Below the pieces are notes generated by a model, which was not told the origin of the DNA, did no database searches, and was given only the letters and a program-made list of their open reading frames with translations. The position numbers were made by a program, and so were the translations under genes. DNA of 64,000 bases from Nocardiopsis flavescens (GTDB lineage: Bacteria > Actinomycetota > Actinomycetes > Streptosporangiales > Streptosporangiaceae), in the NCBI RefSeq assembly GCF_900141985.1, contig NZ_FQZK01000022.1, positions 1-64,000 of the forward strand, written 5' to 3'. Shown in pieces: positions 16,072 to 26,353 of the stretch (positions are counted from its first letter, which is position 1; the number at the start of each line of letters is the position of its first letter).

Positions 16072-16509
16072 CTACTCCCGCTCGGCAAGCTCCTTGAGCC
16101 GCACCAGGGTCGCCTCGATGCCCCGGGCGTTGCGCGCGGGCATCCCCGCCAGCACGTAGAACTGCGAGAACCCCCGGCTGTAGTCGAAGGTCTCGGTCAC
16201 CCGGGTCCCGCCCCCTGGCAGCTCCTCCAGCTCGTACCGCCACCGGTGCGTGCCGAAGTGCCGCCAGGCGATGAGGCGGTCCTTCTCGTACTCCACCACC
16301 CGGTTGGTCATCCGGTACGGCAGCCCGAACAGCTTCATGTCCATGCCGAACCGCGCGTCCGGCGCCAGTTCCGGCGGGCCGAAGCGACTGCCGCGCACGG
16401 TGCCCGACCCGTCGATGTCGGGGTGCCGTTCGGGGGATGCGAGGATCGCGAAGATCCGGGAGGCCGGGGCGTCCACCACCGCGCTCCGGGAAACCTTGTG
16501 CTCAGCCAT
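16072..16509 (-). CDS. SRPBCC-superfamily (polyketide cyclase/START-like) protein
   Basis: 145 residues forming one helix-grip fold that binds hydrophobic ligands. It shows the typical beginning VSRSAVVDAPASRIFAILASPERHPDIDGSG, split here into VSRSAVVDAPASRIF and ILASPERHPDIDG, and the internal pattern TRVTETFDYSRG. ATG 16509 is a weakly supported start without a good ribosome binding site. It lies 37 bases from the MutT1-like gene on the same strand, so it may be read from the ppk operon. Ligand unknown. Confidence 0.85.
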   Translation of the reverse strand: MAEHKVSRSAVVDAPASRIFAILASPERHPDIDGSGTVRGSRFGPPELAPDARFGMDMKLFGLPYRMTNRVVEYEKDRLIAWRHFGTHRWRYELEELPGGGTRVTETFDYSRGFSQFYVLAGMPARNARGIEATLVRLKELAERE

Positions 16510-16546
16510 GCGGCCATCATGGCAGCACCCCCTGAAGGGAACCTTC

Positions 16547-17505
16547 CTACCCCCGGACCGCGTGCCGCTCCACCCCGGCGAGCGCGCCCGCCGCCACGTG
16601 GAGCACCCAGAACGATCCCTTGCGCAGCCCCAGCTGCTGGGTGATCGGCGCCCCCAGCCGGGTGAGCGCCTCCTCCATCAGGTCCGGGACCAGCTCCCCG
16701 TGGGTGCACACCACCGCGGGGCGCCCCGCGTCCAGGATGCGGCCGAACGCCTCGCGGGCGGCGTCCACGTCGTAGGACGGGGTGCCTTCGCGCACCGTGA
16801 AGGCGCGCTCGGTCCGCAGCCGGACGTCCCCCTCCACCGTGTACGGCAGCACCGACTCGGTGCAGCGGGCCGCCGCCGAGGACACCACGTCCGGCCTCCC
16901 GTAGGCGCCCACCACCCGGGGCAGCGCGAGCGCGTCGGCCCGGCCCACGTCGTCCAGGGGGCGCAGCAGGTCGCTGCCGTCCCAGGTGCGCTTCTCCCCC
17001 GCCGACAGGTGGCGGAGCAGGATGACGGGGAAGGTCTCGGCGGGCCCGGCCCGGAAGGTGTCCAGGACCTGCACGTCGTGGTCGTAGGTGAGGCGTGCGC
17101 CCGCCTCCCCGACCGGGACCCACTCGACCCGGTCGACCTCCTCGTTGGCCTGGTAGTCGATGGCCCCGCCGGGTTCGGCGGGGGTGGCGGCCCACCACTC
17201 GACCTGCTTGGGCCAGCCGTCCTTGAGGTAGCGCTGCGGGGGCAGGCGGCGGCCCAGCACGGGGGTCAGGCCGGTCTCCTCCTGTACCTCGCGGACCGCG
17301 CCGATGATGGGGTGCTCGCCGTTCTTGAGCTTGCCCTTGGGCAGGGTCCAGTCGTCGCGGGCCGGCCGCCGGATGAGGACGACCTCGGTACCGGCGCCGC
17401 TCCGGCGCCAGAGCACGGTGCCGCCCGCCCGGATGGGCTCCAGGTAGCCGCCGGCGGCCGTGGCCGGGGCCGGCGCCGCAGCGGCGGCGCCGTGGTCTCC
17501 CGCGC

Positions 17506-17509
<4 letters not shown>
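16547..17509 (-). CDS. MutT1-like bifunctional Nudix hydrolase / histidine phosphatase
   Basis: 320 residues. An N-terminal Nudix domain (DDWTLPKGKL, then G-x5-E-x7-REVQEETG) is joined to a C-terminal histidine-phosphatase domain with LLRHLSAGEKR and THGELVPDLMEEAL. In mycobacterial MutT1 this pair sanitises 8-oxo-GTP and hydrolyses diadenosine polyphosphates, the phosphatase finishing the reaction. ATG 17509 overlaps the ppk stop in an ATGA junction, which fixes the start and implies translational coupling. ppk1 and mutT1 are also neighbours in Mycobacterium tuberculosis. An Ala/Pro-rich 20-residue leader precedes the Nudix fold. Confidence 0.9.
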
Positions 17510-19620
<2,111 letters not shown>

Positions 19621-19867
19621 AGCTGGCAGACTCCCCCCTTTTCATGACCGGACGGTGACATCCCCGTGAGTGGAAAATGACCGCAACACGACCGCTATGG
19701 ACCTTCTGTACCCAGATGCTCTGGAACACCTGCACTTCGCGGGCATAGTTTGCGCAGGTTTCGGCCCACGGCCATGACAACGGAAGGAAAGGCGGCGAAA
19801 AGGTGAACCGACACGCCGGAAGGTCGGGTGGGGGTCAGGGGTTTTCGACCTGGAAGACGCTTTCGTA

Positions 19868-20809
19868 CTACAGCATCACGATTTCCAGGTCGGGCGGGGT
19901 GAGGATGAGGAAGACCCCGATCCGCAGCAGCACGTTGAGCCACGTGTTGCGGAAGCACAGCCACAGGTAGCCGTAGAGCACGCTCACCGGCGCGTAGGTC
20001 AGCAGGGCCATCCCGAGGTCGCCGAGGAACCCGTCCCCCGGGAGCTGGGACAGCGGGTCGTAGGGCTGGACGACCGCGTACACGAAGGCGAAGAGGAGCG
20101 AGGTCGCCACGATCCCTCCCCACGGCCCCAGGACGATCTCCAGCCTCGTCTGCACCATGCCGCGGAAGAAGATCTCCTCGCACACGGAGATCAGCGCGAA
20201 CGCCAGCACGAACCCCGCGAGCGGGAACGAGGGCTCGGGCACCCCGTGGTAGGGCACCAGGACGTAGCCCACCAGTGCCAGCACGACCGCCACCGGGACC
20301 AGCCCCAGCCAGCGCCAGGACTGCTCGATCTTGAGGGCGATGGCCGGCATGCCGGTCCCCCGGCCGTCCAGGACCACCCCCGAGCGGTCCATGACCAGCA
20401 GCGGCAGGGTGAACAGGAAGAGCAGCCGGGACACCAGGGAGGCGGACATGGCCAGGTCGGCGCCGATCTCCGTCCCGTACATGAGGAGGATCGTGCTCAG
20501 CACGACCATGCAGAGCACGAACCCGGCCAGGAAGAGGGTCAGCCACCCGAGTTCGCGGTTGATGGGGTGGGACTGCAGGGCGGCGGAGATGCGCCGGTCC
20601 AGGGTCGGCCGGTCGCCGAACGCCCGGGACAGGCCCCAGGCGATCACGCCCCCCAGCAGGATCGGCCCCCACGAGCCCAGGAAGAGGAGCGGCGTGTCGA
20701 AGAGGACGTCGTGGCGCAGGCCGGGTTCGGCGACCAGGGCCGTCGCGAGGGCCAGGAGGCCGGCCGCCGTCAGCCACCCGGCCGGGCCCCATCTTCGCAC
20801 CATGGTCAC
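19868..20809 (-). CDS. CPBP-family intramembrane metalloprotease
   Basis: 313 residues with about eight membrane helices. The CPBP (Rce1/CAAX-like) motif CEEIFFRGMVQTR, the second motif region LLFAFVYAVVQPYDP, and the C-terminal LYGYLWLCFRNTWLNVLLR are typical of bacterial CPBP proteases, though the second motif's usual His is replaced (AVVQP). That substitution raises doubt about catalysis by the canonical route. ATG 20809 or the in-frame ATG 20803 could be used. A TAAAGT -10-like element lies near 20859 on the minus strand. It is downstream of the ehu unit but separated by a hairpin. Confidence 0.82.
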   Translation of the reverse strand: MTMVRRWGPAGWLTAAGLLALATALVAEPGLRHDVLFDTPLLFLGSWGPILLGGVIAWGLSRAFGDRPTLDRRISAALQSHPINRELGWLTLFLAGFVLCMVVLSTILLMYGTEIGADLAMSASLVSRLLFLFTLPLLVMDRSGVVLDGRGTGMPAIALKIEQSWRWLGLVPVAVVLALVGYVLVPYHGVPEPSFPLAGFVLAFALISVCEEIFFRGMVQTRLEIVLGPWGGIVATSLLFAFVYAVVQPYDPLSQLPGDGFLGDLGMALLTYAPVSVLYGYLWLCFRNTWLNVLLRIGVFLILTPPDLEIVML

Positions 20810-20900
20810 AAGAGTCCCCCCTGCCTCAGAACTCCCATTCTGCCCAAGGGGAAACTAAAAGCTACTTTACGACTACGGTATGTTGCCACCGGGCTGAACC

Positions 20901-20931
20901 GGGGCGGCCGGACCCGCGGCCCGGCCGCCCC
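20901..20931 (-). terminator. Hairpin ending the ehu operon
   Basis: Perfect 11-bp GC stem (20901-20911 with 20921-20931, 9-base loop) located 33 bases after the ehuA stop on the minus strand. Confidence 0.65.
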
Positions 20932-20963
20932 CTCGGCACACCCTCCCGGTCAGCGGCCGGGGG

Positions 20964-21755
20964 TCAGTGGCCGTTGTCCAGCACCGACCGGAGGAACTCC
21001 TTGGTCCGCTCCTCGCGGGGGTCGCCGAAGATCTCGTCCGGCGTGCCCTCCTCCGCGATGCGGCCCTTGTCGAACATCAGCACGCGGTGCGACACGTCCC
21101 GCGCGAACCCCATCTCGTGGGTCACGCACAGCATCGTGATGTCCGTGGTCTCGGCGACCGTGCGCAGCACGTCCAGGACCCCGGCCACCAGCTCCGGGTC
21201 CAGGGCGGAGGTGACCTCGTCCAGCAGGAGGATCTCCGGGCGCATCGCCAGCGCGCGGGCGATCGCCACCCGCTGCTGCTGGCCGCCGGAGAGCTGGGTG
21301 GGGTGCGCGTCGATCTTGTCCGACAGCCCCACCAGCTCCAGCAGCTCCTCGGCCCGCTCGTTCGCCTCGGCCTTGGGCAGGCCCAGCACGTGCACCGGCG
21401 CCTCGGTGAGGTTCTTGCGGACCGTCATGTTCGGGAACAGGTTGAACTGCTGGAACACCATCCCGATCCGCTTGCGGCGCGGACGCAGGTAGGCCTCGTT
21501 GGCCGGGACCATCCGGCCACCGCGCGACATGTGGCTGAACGGCTCGCCGTCCACCTCGATCCGGCCCTCGGTCACCTTCTCCAGGGTCATGAGCAGGCGC
21601 AGGATGGTGGTCTTGCCGGAGCCGCTGGGTCCGATGAGGGTGACCCGCTCGCCGGGGGCGACGGAGAAGTCCAGGTGGTCCAGCACGGTGAGGTCGCCGA
21701 AGCGCTTGACCACCTGGTCGAAGTTGATCAGCGCCGAAGTGTCAGACGGCGGCAT
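20964..21755 (-). CDS. ehuA: ABC transporter ATPase, ectoine/hydroxyectoine uptake type (EhuA)
   Basis: 263-residue polar-amino-acid-type ATP-binding subunit. Walker A GPSGSGKT (about residues 39-46), Q-loop FQQFNLFPNMTV, signature LSGGQQQR, Walker B ILLLDEV, and the H-loop THEMGFA. It powers solute import through EhuC/EhuD. It overlaps ehuD by 14 bases and is the last gene of ehuB-C-D-A. The sequence alone fits any PAAT-family importer; the ectoine assignment comes from subunit order and position directly behind ectABC. Confidence 0.88.
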   Translation of the reverse strand: MPPSDTSALINFDQVVKRFGDLTVLDHLDFSVAPGERVTLIGPSGSGKTTILRLLMTLEKVTEGRIEVDGEPFSHMSRGGRMVPANEAYLRPRRKRIGMVFQQFNLFPNMTVRKNLTEAPVHVLGLPKAEANERAEELLELVGLSDKIDAHPTQLSGGQQQRVAIARALAMRPEILLLDEVTSALDPELVAGVLDVLRTVAETTDITMLCVTHEMGFARDVSHRVLMFDKGRIAEEGTPDEIFGDPREERTKEFLRSVLDNGH

Positions 21756-22380
21756 AGCGTCGCTCCAGTCGTCGGATGATGATCGCGGAGGGGACGCTCA
21801 CCAGCAGGAAGAGGAACCCGACCACGGTGTAGGCCTCCACGATCCGGAAGCCGGCGCTGCCCACCTGGCGGGCGGTGGCCAGCAGTTCGACCACCGTGAT
21901 CGCCAGCAGCAGCGGGGTGTCCTTGAACATGGCGATGAGGTAGTTGCCCAGCGCCGGGATGACCTTGCGGATCGCCTGGGGCAGCACCACGGCGCCCCAG
22001 GTGCGCGAGGCGGGCAGGCTGAGCGCCCGGGCCGCCTCCCACTGGCCCTTGGCGACGCCCTCGATGCCGGAGCGGTAGACCTCGGCGGTGTAGGCCGAGT
22101 AGTGCACTCCCAGCACCACGATGCCCACCGTCAGGGCCGACACCGTGGAGGGCGCCAGCGCGAACACGAACACCAGCTGCACCAGCAGCGGCGTGGTGCG
22201 CACGAACTCCATGGCCCCGTGCACGATCGCCCCGAGCACCGGGATCCGGCGGACCATGGCGAGGACCAGGCCCAGGACGAGGGCGATGAGGTAGCCCAGG
22301 AGGGTCGCCTGGACGGTGACCGCCAGGCCGCGCATGAGGTCGGGCAGGACCTGGAAGGTCCATTCGAAGTCCCAGATCAT
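21742..22380 (-). CDS. ehuD: ABC transporter permease, ectoine uptake type (EhuD)
   Basis: 212-residue inner-membrane permease of the His/Glu/Gln/Arg/opine (PAAT) family. It has the beginning GLAVTVQATLLGYLIALVLGL and a cytoplasmic coupling loop (EVYRSGIEGVAKGQWEAARALSL, seen as EVYRSGIEG then GQWEAARAL). C-terminal basic RRLERRYAAV. Its ATG directly abuts the ehuC stop codon and its end overlaps ehuA by 14 bases, showing a tightly coupled operon. Confidence 0.87.
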   Translation of the reverse strand: MIWDFEWTFQVLPDLMRGLAVTVQATLLGYLIALVLGLVLAMVRRIPVLGAIVHGAMEFVRTTPLLVQLVFVFALAPSTVSALTVGIVVLGVHYSAYTAEVYRSGIEGVAKGQWEAARALSLPASRTWGAVVLPQAIRKVIPALGNYLIAMFKDTPLLLAITVVELLATARQVGSAGFRIVEAYTVVGFLFLLVSVPSAIIIRRLERRYAAV

Positions 22381-23106
22381 CTACTTCGCACCCCCCGATG
22401 CCGTGAGCGCGGGCGGACGGAGCAGGCCCAGGATCCCCTTGCCGCCGGGCGGGACGCGTCCGAGCCTGCGGTTGGCCCGGCGCTCCAGCAGGCGCACGCC
22501 GAAGATGAGCACCTGGGCGATGAGGAAGTACAGGATCAGCGCGCCGCTGAAGGCGAGCACCGTCTCCCCGGTGGCCTGGCGCATCCGCTCGGCGATGGCG
22601 CTGATGTCGGCGACGCCGATGAGGAACGACACCGCGGTCGCCTTCATCAGCTCGATGGAAAGGTTGCCGAAGGTCGGCAGCATCTGGGCCCAGGCCTGCG
22701 GCAGGATCACCAGGCGCATCCGCTGGAACCAGGTCATGTCGAGGGCGATGGTCGCCTCGGTCTGGGCCCGCGGGACGGCGTTGATCGCCCCGCGGACGAC
22801 CTCGGCGCCGTAGGCGCCCACGTTGAGGCCCACCGCGAGGATGGCCGCGAACCGGCCGTCCAGCTGGTAGCCGGTCAGGATGGGCAGCGCGTACGCCATC
22901 CAGAACATCAGCACCAGGGCGGCGATCCCGCGGAAGACCTCGACGTAGGTCGTGGCCACCGCGCGCGGCAGCCACCCGGGGCGGGTGCCCAGGACGCCGA
23001 AGAACATGGCCAGGACGAACGCCAGCGCGAGGCCGCCCGCGGTCAGCTGGACGGTGACCCAGGCGCCCTCCAGGTAGAGCGGAAGCCGCTCGATGAGGAA
23101 GTCCAC
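22381..23106 (-). CDS. ehuC: ABC transporter permease, ectoine uptake type (EhuC)
   Basis: 241-residue PAAT-family permease. N-terminus GAWVTVQLTAGGLALAFVL; coupling-loop region EVVRGAINAVPRAQTEATIAL; about five helices. GTG 23106 lies 7 bases after the ehuB stop, and ehuD follows with no gap. Forms a heterodimeric channel with EhuD by family knowledge. The C-terminal Gly/Pro-rich tail after RRANRRLGRVPPGGKG is longer than usual. Confidence 0.87.
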   Translation of the reverse strand: MDFLIERLPLYLEGAWVTVQLTAGGLALAFVLAMFFGVLGTRPGWLPRAVATTYVEVFRGIAALVLMFWMAYALPILTGYQLDGRFAAILAVGLNVGAYGAEVVRGAINAVPRAQTEATIALDMTWFQRMRLVILPQAWAQMLPTFGNLSIELMKATAVSFLIGVADISAIAERMRQATGETVLAFSGALILYFLIAQVLIFGVRLLERRANRRLGRVPPGGKGILGLLRPPALTASGGAK

Positions 23107-23113
23107 GGCGGGA

Positions 23114-24040
23114 TCAGCCCTCGCACAGCTCGGCGGTGGTGGTGCCGTCGGGCAGGTCGGCCTCGGTGAAGCCCCACTCCTCGCCCAGCTCCAGCAGGCG
23201 TCCGCTCTCGGTGAACTCGGCGATGACCCGGTTCATCTCCTCCAGCAGCGAGGAGTCGGCGGGCCGCACGCACAGGCCGCCCCAGCCCTTCTCCTCGCGG
23301 CCGTCGATCTCGGGGAAGAACGGCTCGCTGACGTCGAAGTCGCCGCCCCGGTCCAGCAGCAGGTACTCGTGGGAGACCTTGAGCATGGAGACGGCGTCGA
23401 CACGGCCCGACTCCAGCAGCTCGTAGCCGGTGGTCTGGTCGGGGATCAGCTCCATCTGCCCGGCCGGGACCTCGAAGTACTCGGCGTAGCCCTGCTCCAC
23501 GGAGGCGTTGAGCACCGCGAGCTTGAGGTCGGGGTCGTCGACGAAGTCGGTGAAGTGCTGGATGTCGTGCGGGTTGCCCGCGGCCACCATGAACGCCTCG
23601 GGCGAGGTCGCGGTGGGCTCGGTGAAGGAGACCTGTCGGCACCGGTCGGGCGTGATGAACACGCCCGCGGCGATCACGTCGAACTGACTGGCCTGAAGAC
23701 CGGGGATGAGCCCGTCCCAGGAGACCGGGTTGGCGCGGATCTCGGGGACGCCCAGTTCCTCGAAGACCGCCCGGGCGACGGCCGGGGACTGCCCGGCGGG
23801 GTTGTTGTCGCCGTCGACGAAGCCGAAGGGGATCTCGTTGGCGAGCCCGACGTTGACGAAGCCCTGCTCGCGCAGCCGGTCCAGGGTGGCCGTGTCGCCC
23901 TGCCCGTCCCCACCGCCCCCGCCGTTGTCGACGCGTGTGCACGCGGCGAGGCCGAGGGTGACGGCCCCCACGCCGGCCAGGCGGAACGCTTCCCGGCGCC
24001 CGGGGGCCCGTCGGCTGTTCGCTGATACCTGCATCTTCAC
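23114..24040 (-). CDS. ehuB: Ectoine/hydroxyectoine-binding lipoprotein (EhuB)
   Basis: Extracytoplasmic solute-binding protein of the PAAT family. The N-terminus combines a twin-arginine motif (RREAFRLAG) with a lipobox ending LAAC, so it is probably exported by Tat and lipid-anchored. The mature part shows LREQGFVNVGLANEIPFGFVDGD (read LREQGFVNVGL then ANEIPFGF) and FDVIAAGVFITPDRC, conserved around the ligand pocket. GTG 24040 (308 residues) is preferred because AGGAG lies 5 bases upstream; ATG 24034 is also possible. First gene of ehuBCDA, placed behind ectC after a 342-base gap. EhuB binding ectoine is known in Sinorhizobium; here it is inferred from context. Confidence 0.87.
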   Translation of the reverse strand: MKMQVSANSRRAPGRREAFRLAGVGAVTLGLAACTRVDNGGGGGDGQGDTATLDRLREQGFVNVGLANEIPFGFVDGDNNPAGQSPAVARAVFEELGVPEIRANPVSWDGLIPGLQASQFDVIAAGVFITPDRCRQVSFTEPTATSPEAFMVAAGNPHDIQHFTDFVDDPDLKLAVLNASVEQGYAEYFEVPAGQMELIPDQTTGYELLESGRVDAVSMLKVSHEYLLLDRGGDFDVSEPFFPEIDGREEKGWGGLCVRPADSSLLEEMNRVIAEFTESGRLLELGEEWGFTEADLPDGTTTAELCEG

Positions 24041-24382
24041 TCTCACTCCTCGCGTCACTCGCGCGATCCATCGCGCCTCGCGGACGGTGCCGCTCGGCGC
24101 CGCGCCGTGGGAGACCGGGCGGCCGGGAGGGCTCCCGGCGCGCGCCGCCGCTGGTCGGCGACGTGCCCGTCTCCGGTACGGGGTTCTCCCTCCCCGAGGC
24201 CCCCCGGAGGTAACGAGACCCAGGTAGTCCGTTATGTACTGGTTATCGCAGAAGTCCGTGTCGGCCCGCCCGCACCCCGATACCTACCCCTTAGCAGCTG
24301 GATGACTACATTAGGTCACGGATTCGGGGTGCGGGCGGACCCTGCCCGATTCCGCCCGGCGGGGCGGATCCGGGTCCGGGGC
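24041..24382 (-). promoter_or_regulatory. ectC-ehuB intergenic region with a large inverted repeat
   Basis: 342 bases with no gene. A perfect 15-bp inverted repeat, 24266-24280 (CCGCCCGCACCCCGA) with 24324-24338, encloses 43 AT-richer bases. A smaller CCGCCC/GGGCGG hairpin (24352-24367) lies between it and the ectC stop. GTTAT occurs twice, 6 bases apart, near 24231-24245. The hairpins could end the ectABC transcript while the AT-rich stretches supply an ehu promoter; no canonical -35/-10 pair was identified. Confidence 0.5.
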
Positions 24383-24775
24383 TCAGCCCTCCTCGACGAC
24401 CAGCGGGTAGACGCCGTTCTCGTCGTGGACCTCGCGGCCGGTCACCGGCGGGTTGAACACGCACAGCACGCGGAAGTCGGTCTTGGGCCGGACGGTGTGC
24501 CGCTCGTGGCCGTTGAGGAGGTACAGGGTGCCCGGGGTGATGATGTGCTTCTCCCCCGTCTCCTCGTTGGTCAGCTCGGCCTCGCCCTCGACGCAGTGCA
24601 CCAGCTCGACGTGGTTGGCGTACCAGAAAGTGGACTCCGTGCCCGCGTAGAGCACGGTCTCGTGGAAGGAGAAGCCGACTTTCTCCTTGGCGAGGACGAC
24701 CCGGCGGCTGCGCCAGTTCTCCGTCTTGATGTCGGCCTCGGTGTCGGTGATCTCGTCCAGGCTGCGAACGATCAC
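24383..24775 (-). CDS. ectC: L-ectoine synthase
   Basis: Cyclises N-gamma-acetyl-2,4-diaminobutyrate to ectoine, the last step of synthesis of this osmoprotectant. 130 residues, normal for this cupin-fold enzyme. Typical stretches are MIVRSLDEI at the N-terminus, ENWRSRRVVLAKEKVGFSFH (seen in parts), CVEGEAELT and LNGHERHTVRP. GTG 24775 follows AGGGGG by 6 bases. It is the third ect gene but is separated from ectB by 226 bases carrying four hairpins. No ectD (hydroxylase) follows; instead the uptake genes do. Confidence 0.95.
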   Translation of the reverse strand: MIVRSLDEITDTEADIKTENWRSRRVVLAKEKVGFSFHETVLYAGTESTFWYANHVELVHCVEGEAELTNEETGEKHIITPGTLYLLNGHERHTVRPKTDFRVLCVFNPPVTGREVHDENGVYPLVVEEG

Positions 24776-24790
24776 GGTGTTCCCCCTCTC

Positions 24791-24967
24791 GGTGCGCTCT
24801 GCTGCGCACCTGGCTGCGGTGTACGGAAGCGGGGCCGGCCGACCGCCACGAAGGGCGGCCGGCCGGCCCCGCGGTGCCGCTGCGGGCCCTCGCCCCCGCG
24901 GGCCGCCCGTGGGCGGCCCGCGGGGTCCCCGGTGCCCGGCGGCGGCCGTGTCACGGCCGCCGCCGGG
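24791..24967 (-). repeat. Four consecutive hairpins in the ectB-ectC gap
   Basis: In transcript order: stem 1, 15 perfect bp, 24935-24949 with 24953-24967 (3-base loop). Stem 2, 15 perfect bp, 24894-24908 with 24911-24925 (2-base centre, so a 4-base loop in practice). Stem 3, 17 bp with one mismatch, 24831-24847 with 24854-24870. Stem 4, 7 bp, 24791-24797 with 24804-24810, directly before the ectC ribosome binding site. They fill nearly all of the 226-base gap inside what is elsewhere a compact operon. Possible roles are partial termination, RNA processing or mRNA stability; none is shown. Confidence 0.8.
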
Positions 24968-25001
24968 ACGCCCGGGGCTGCGAGGGCACCGGGCGGCGGG
25001 G

Positions 25002-26267
25002 TCATGCGGGCTGGGCGACCTTGGTCGCGACGCGCGCCGCGTCGGCCATGATGTCCAGGCCGGCCGTCAGCTCCTCCTCCGTCATGGTGAGCGGGGGCAG
25101 GAGCTTGGCGACCTCGTCCTCGGGGCCGGAGGTCTCCAGCAGCAGACCGCGCTCGAAGGACTCGGCGGCGATCCGCTTGGCCACGGAGGCGTCGGCGAAG
25201 GCCAGCCCCCGGGCCAGGCCCCGGCCGCGCACGTGCGCGCCCAGGTCGGTGTGCTCGGCGGCCATCTCTTCCAGGCGGGCGGCCACCAGGTCGCCCTTGG
25301 CCTTGGTCGCGGTCGCGAAGGCGTCGTCCGTCCAGAAGCGGCGCAGCGCCTCGGTCCCGGTGACCATGGCCGGGTTGAAGCCGCGGAAGGTGCCGTTGTG
25401 CTCCCCGGGCTCCCACACGTCGAGTTCGCGCTTGAACAGGGTCAGGGCCATGGGAAGACCGTAACCGCTGATGGACTTCGACAGCGTGACGATGTCGGGG
25501 ACGATGCCGGCCTCTTCGAAGCTGAAGAAGTCGCCGGTGCGCCCGCAGCCCATCTGGATGTCGTCGACGATCATGAGGATGCCGTACTCGCGGCACAGCT
25601 CGGAGAGCTCGCGCAGCCACTGGGCGCCGGCGACGTTGATGCCGCCCTCGCCCTGGACGGTCTCCACGATCACCGCGGCGGGCTTGTCCAGGCCGCTGCC
25701 GCTGTCCTCCAGCAGGCTGCGCAGCCACAGGAAGTCCGGGGTGCGCCCGTCCATGTAGTTGTCGAAGGGCATGGTGGCCACGTGGCCCAGCGGCACGCCC
25801 GCACCGCCGCGCTTCATCGAGTTGCCCGTGACGGCCAGTGCCCCCAGCGTCATGCCGTGGAAGCCGTTGGTGAAGTTGACGATCGTCTCGCGGCCGGTGT
25901 ACTTGCGGGCCAGCTTGAGCGCGGCCTCGACGGCGTTGTTGCCCGCCGGGCCGGGGAACTGGACCTTGTAGTCCAGGCCGCGCGGTTTGAGCACGACCTC
26001 CTCGAAGGTCGCGAGGAAGTCGCGTTTGGCGACGCTGTAGGCGTCGAGGCTGTGGACGATGCGGTCCTCGGTGAGGTAGCGGACGAGCTCGGCCTTCAGC
26101 TCCGGGTTGTTGTGCCCGTAGTTGAGGGACCCGGCTCCCGCGAAGAAGTCCAGGTAGGGACGGCCCGTCTCGTCGTAGACGTGGCTTCCGACGGCCCGGT
26201 CGAAGACCGCCGGCCAGTTCCGGCAGTAACCGCGGACTTCGGACTCAAGACGCTCGAAGGTCTCCAT
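25002..26267 (-). CDS. ectB: Diaminobutyrate--2-oxoglutarate transaminase
   Basis: Converts aspartate semialdehyde to 2,4-diaminobutyrate using glutamate, the first ectoine-specific step. 421 residues, class III PLP aminotransferase. METFERLESEVRGYCRNWP is the typical EctB beginning; then FFAGAGSLNYGHNNP, the catalytic Lys in VTLSKSISGYGLP and LAFADASVAKRIA. ATG 26267 has GAGG 8 bases upstream; an 84-base longer frame reaches 26357 but is not EctB-like. It follows ectA after 86 bases. Confidence 0.96.
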   Translation of the reverse strand: METFERLESEVRGYCRNWPAVFDRAVGSHVYDETGRPYLDFFAGAGSLNYGHNNPELKAELVRYLTEDRIVHSLDAYSVAKRDFLATFEEVVLKPRGLDYKVQFPGPAGNNAVEAALKLARKYTGRETIVNFTNGFHGMTLGALAVTGNSMKRGGAGVPLGHVATMPFDNYMDGRTPDFLWLRSLLEDSGSGLDKPAAVIVETVQGEGGINVAGAQWLRELSELCREYGILMIVDDIQMGCGRTGDFFSFEEAGIVPDIVTLSKSISGYGLPMALTLFKRELDVWEPGEHNGTFRGFNPAMVTGTEALRRFWTDDAFATATKAKGDLVAARLEEMAAEHTDLGAHVRGRGLARGLAFADASVAKRIAAESFERGLLLETSGPEDEVAKLLPPLTMTEEELTAGLDIMADAARVATKVAQPA

Positions 26268-26353
26268 CGTGGGTACCTCGGTTCCTTTCCCCAGGTTCGT
26301 GGGATCTTGGCGTGGCCGATCGAAGGGGTGATCGATGCGGTGCGGACGGCCGG

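Noticed and set aside
19635..19663. PHO box upstream of ppk
   Set aside because: Only two poor GTCA-type 11-mers; kept as a remark, not a feature.
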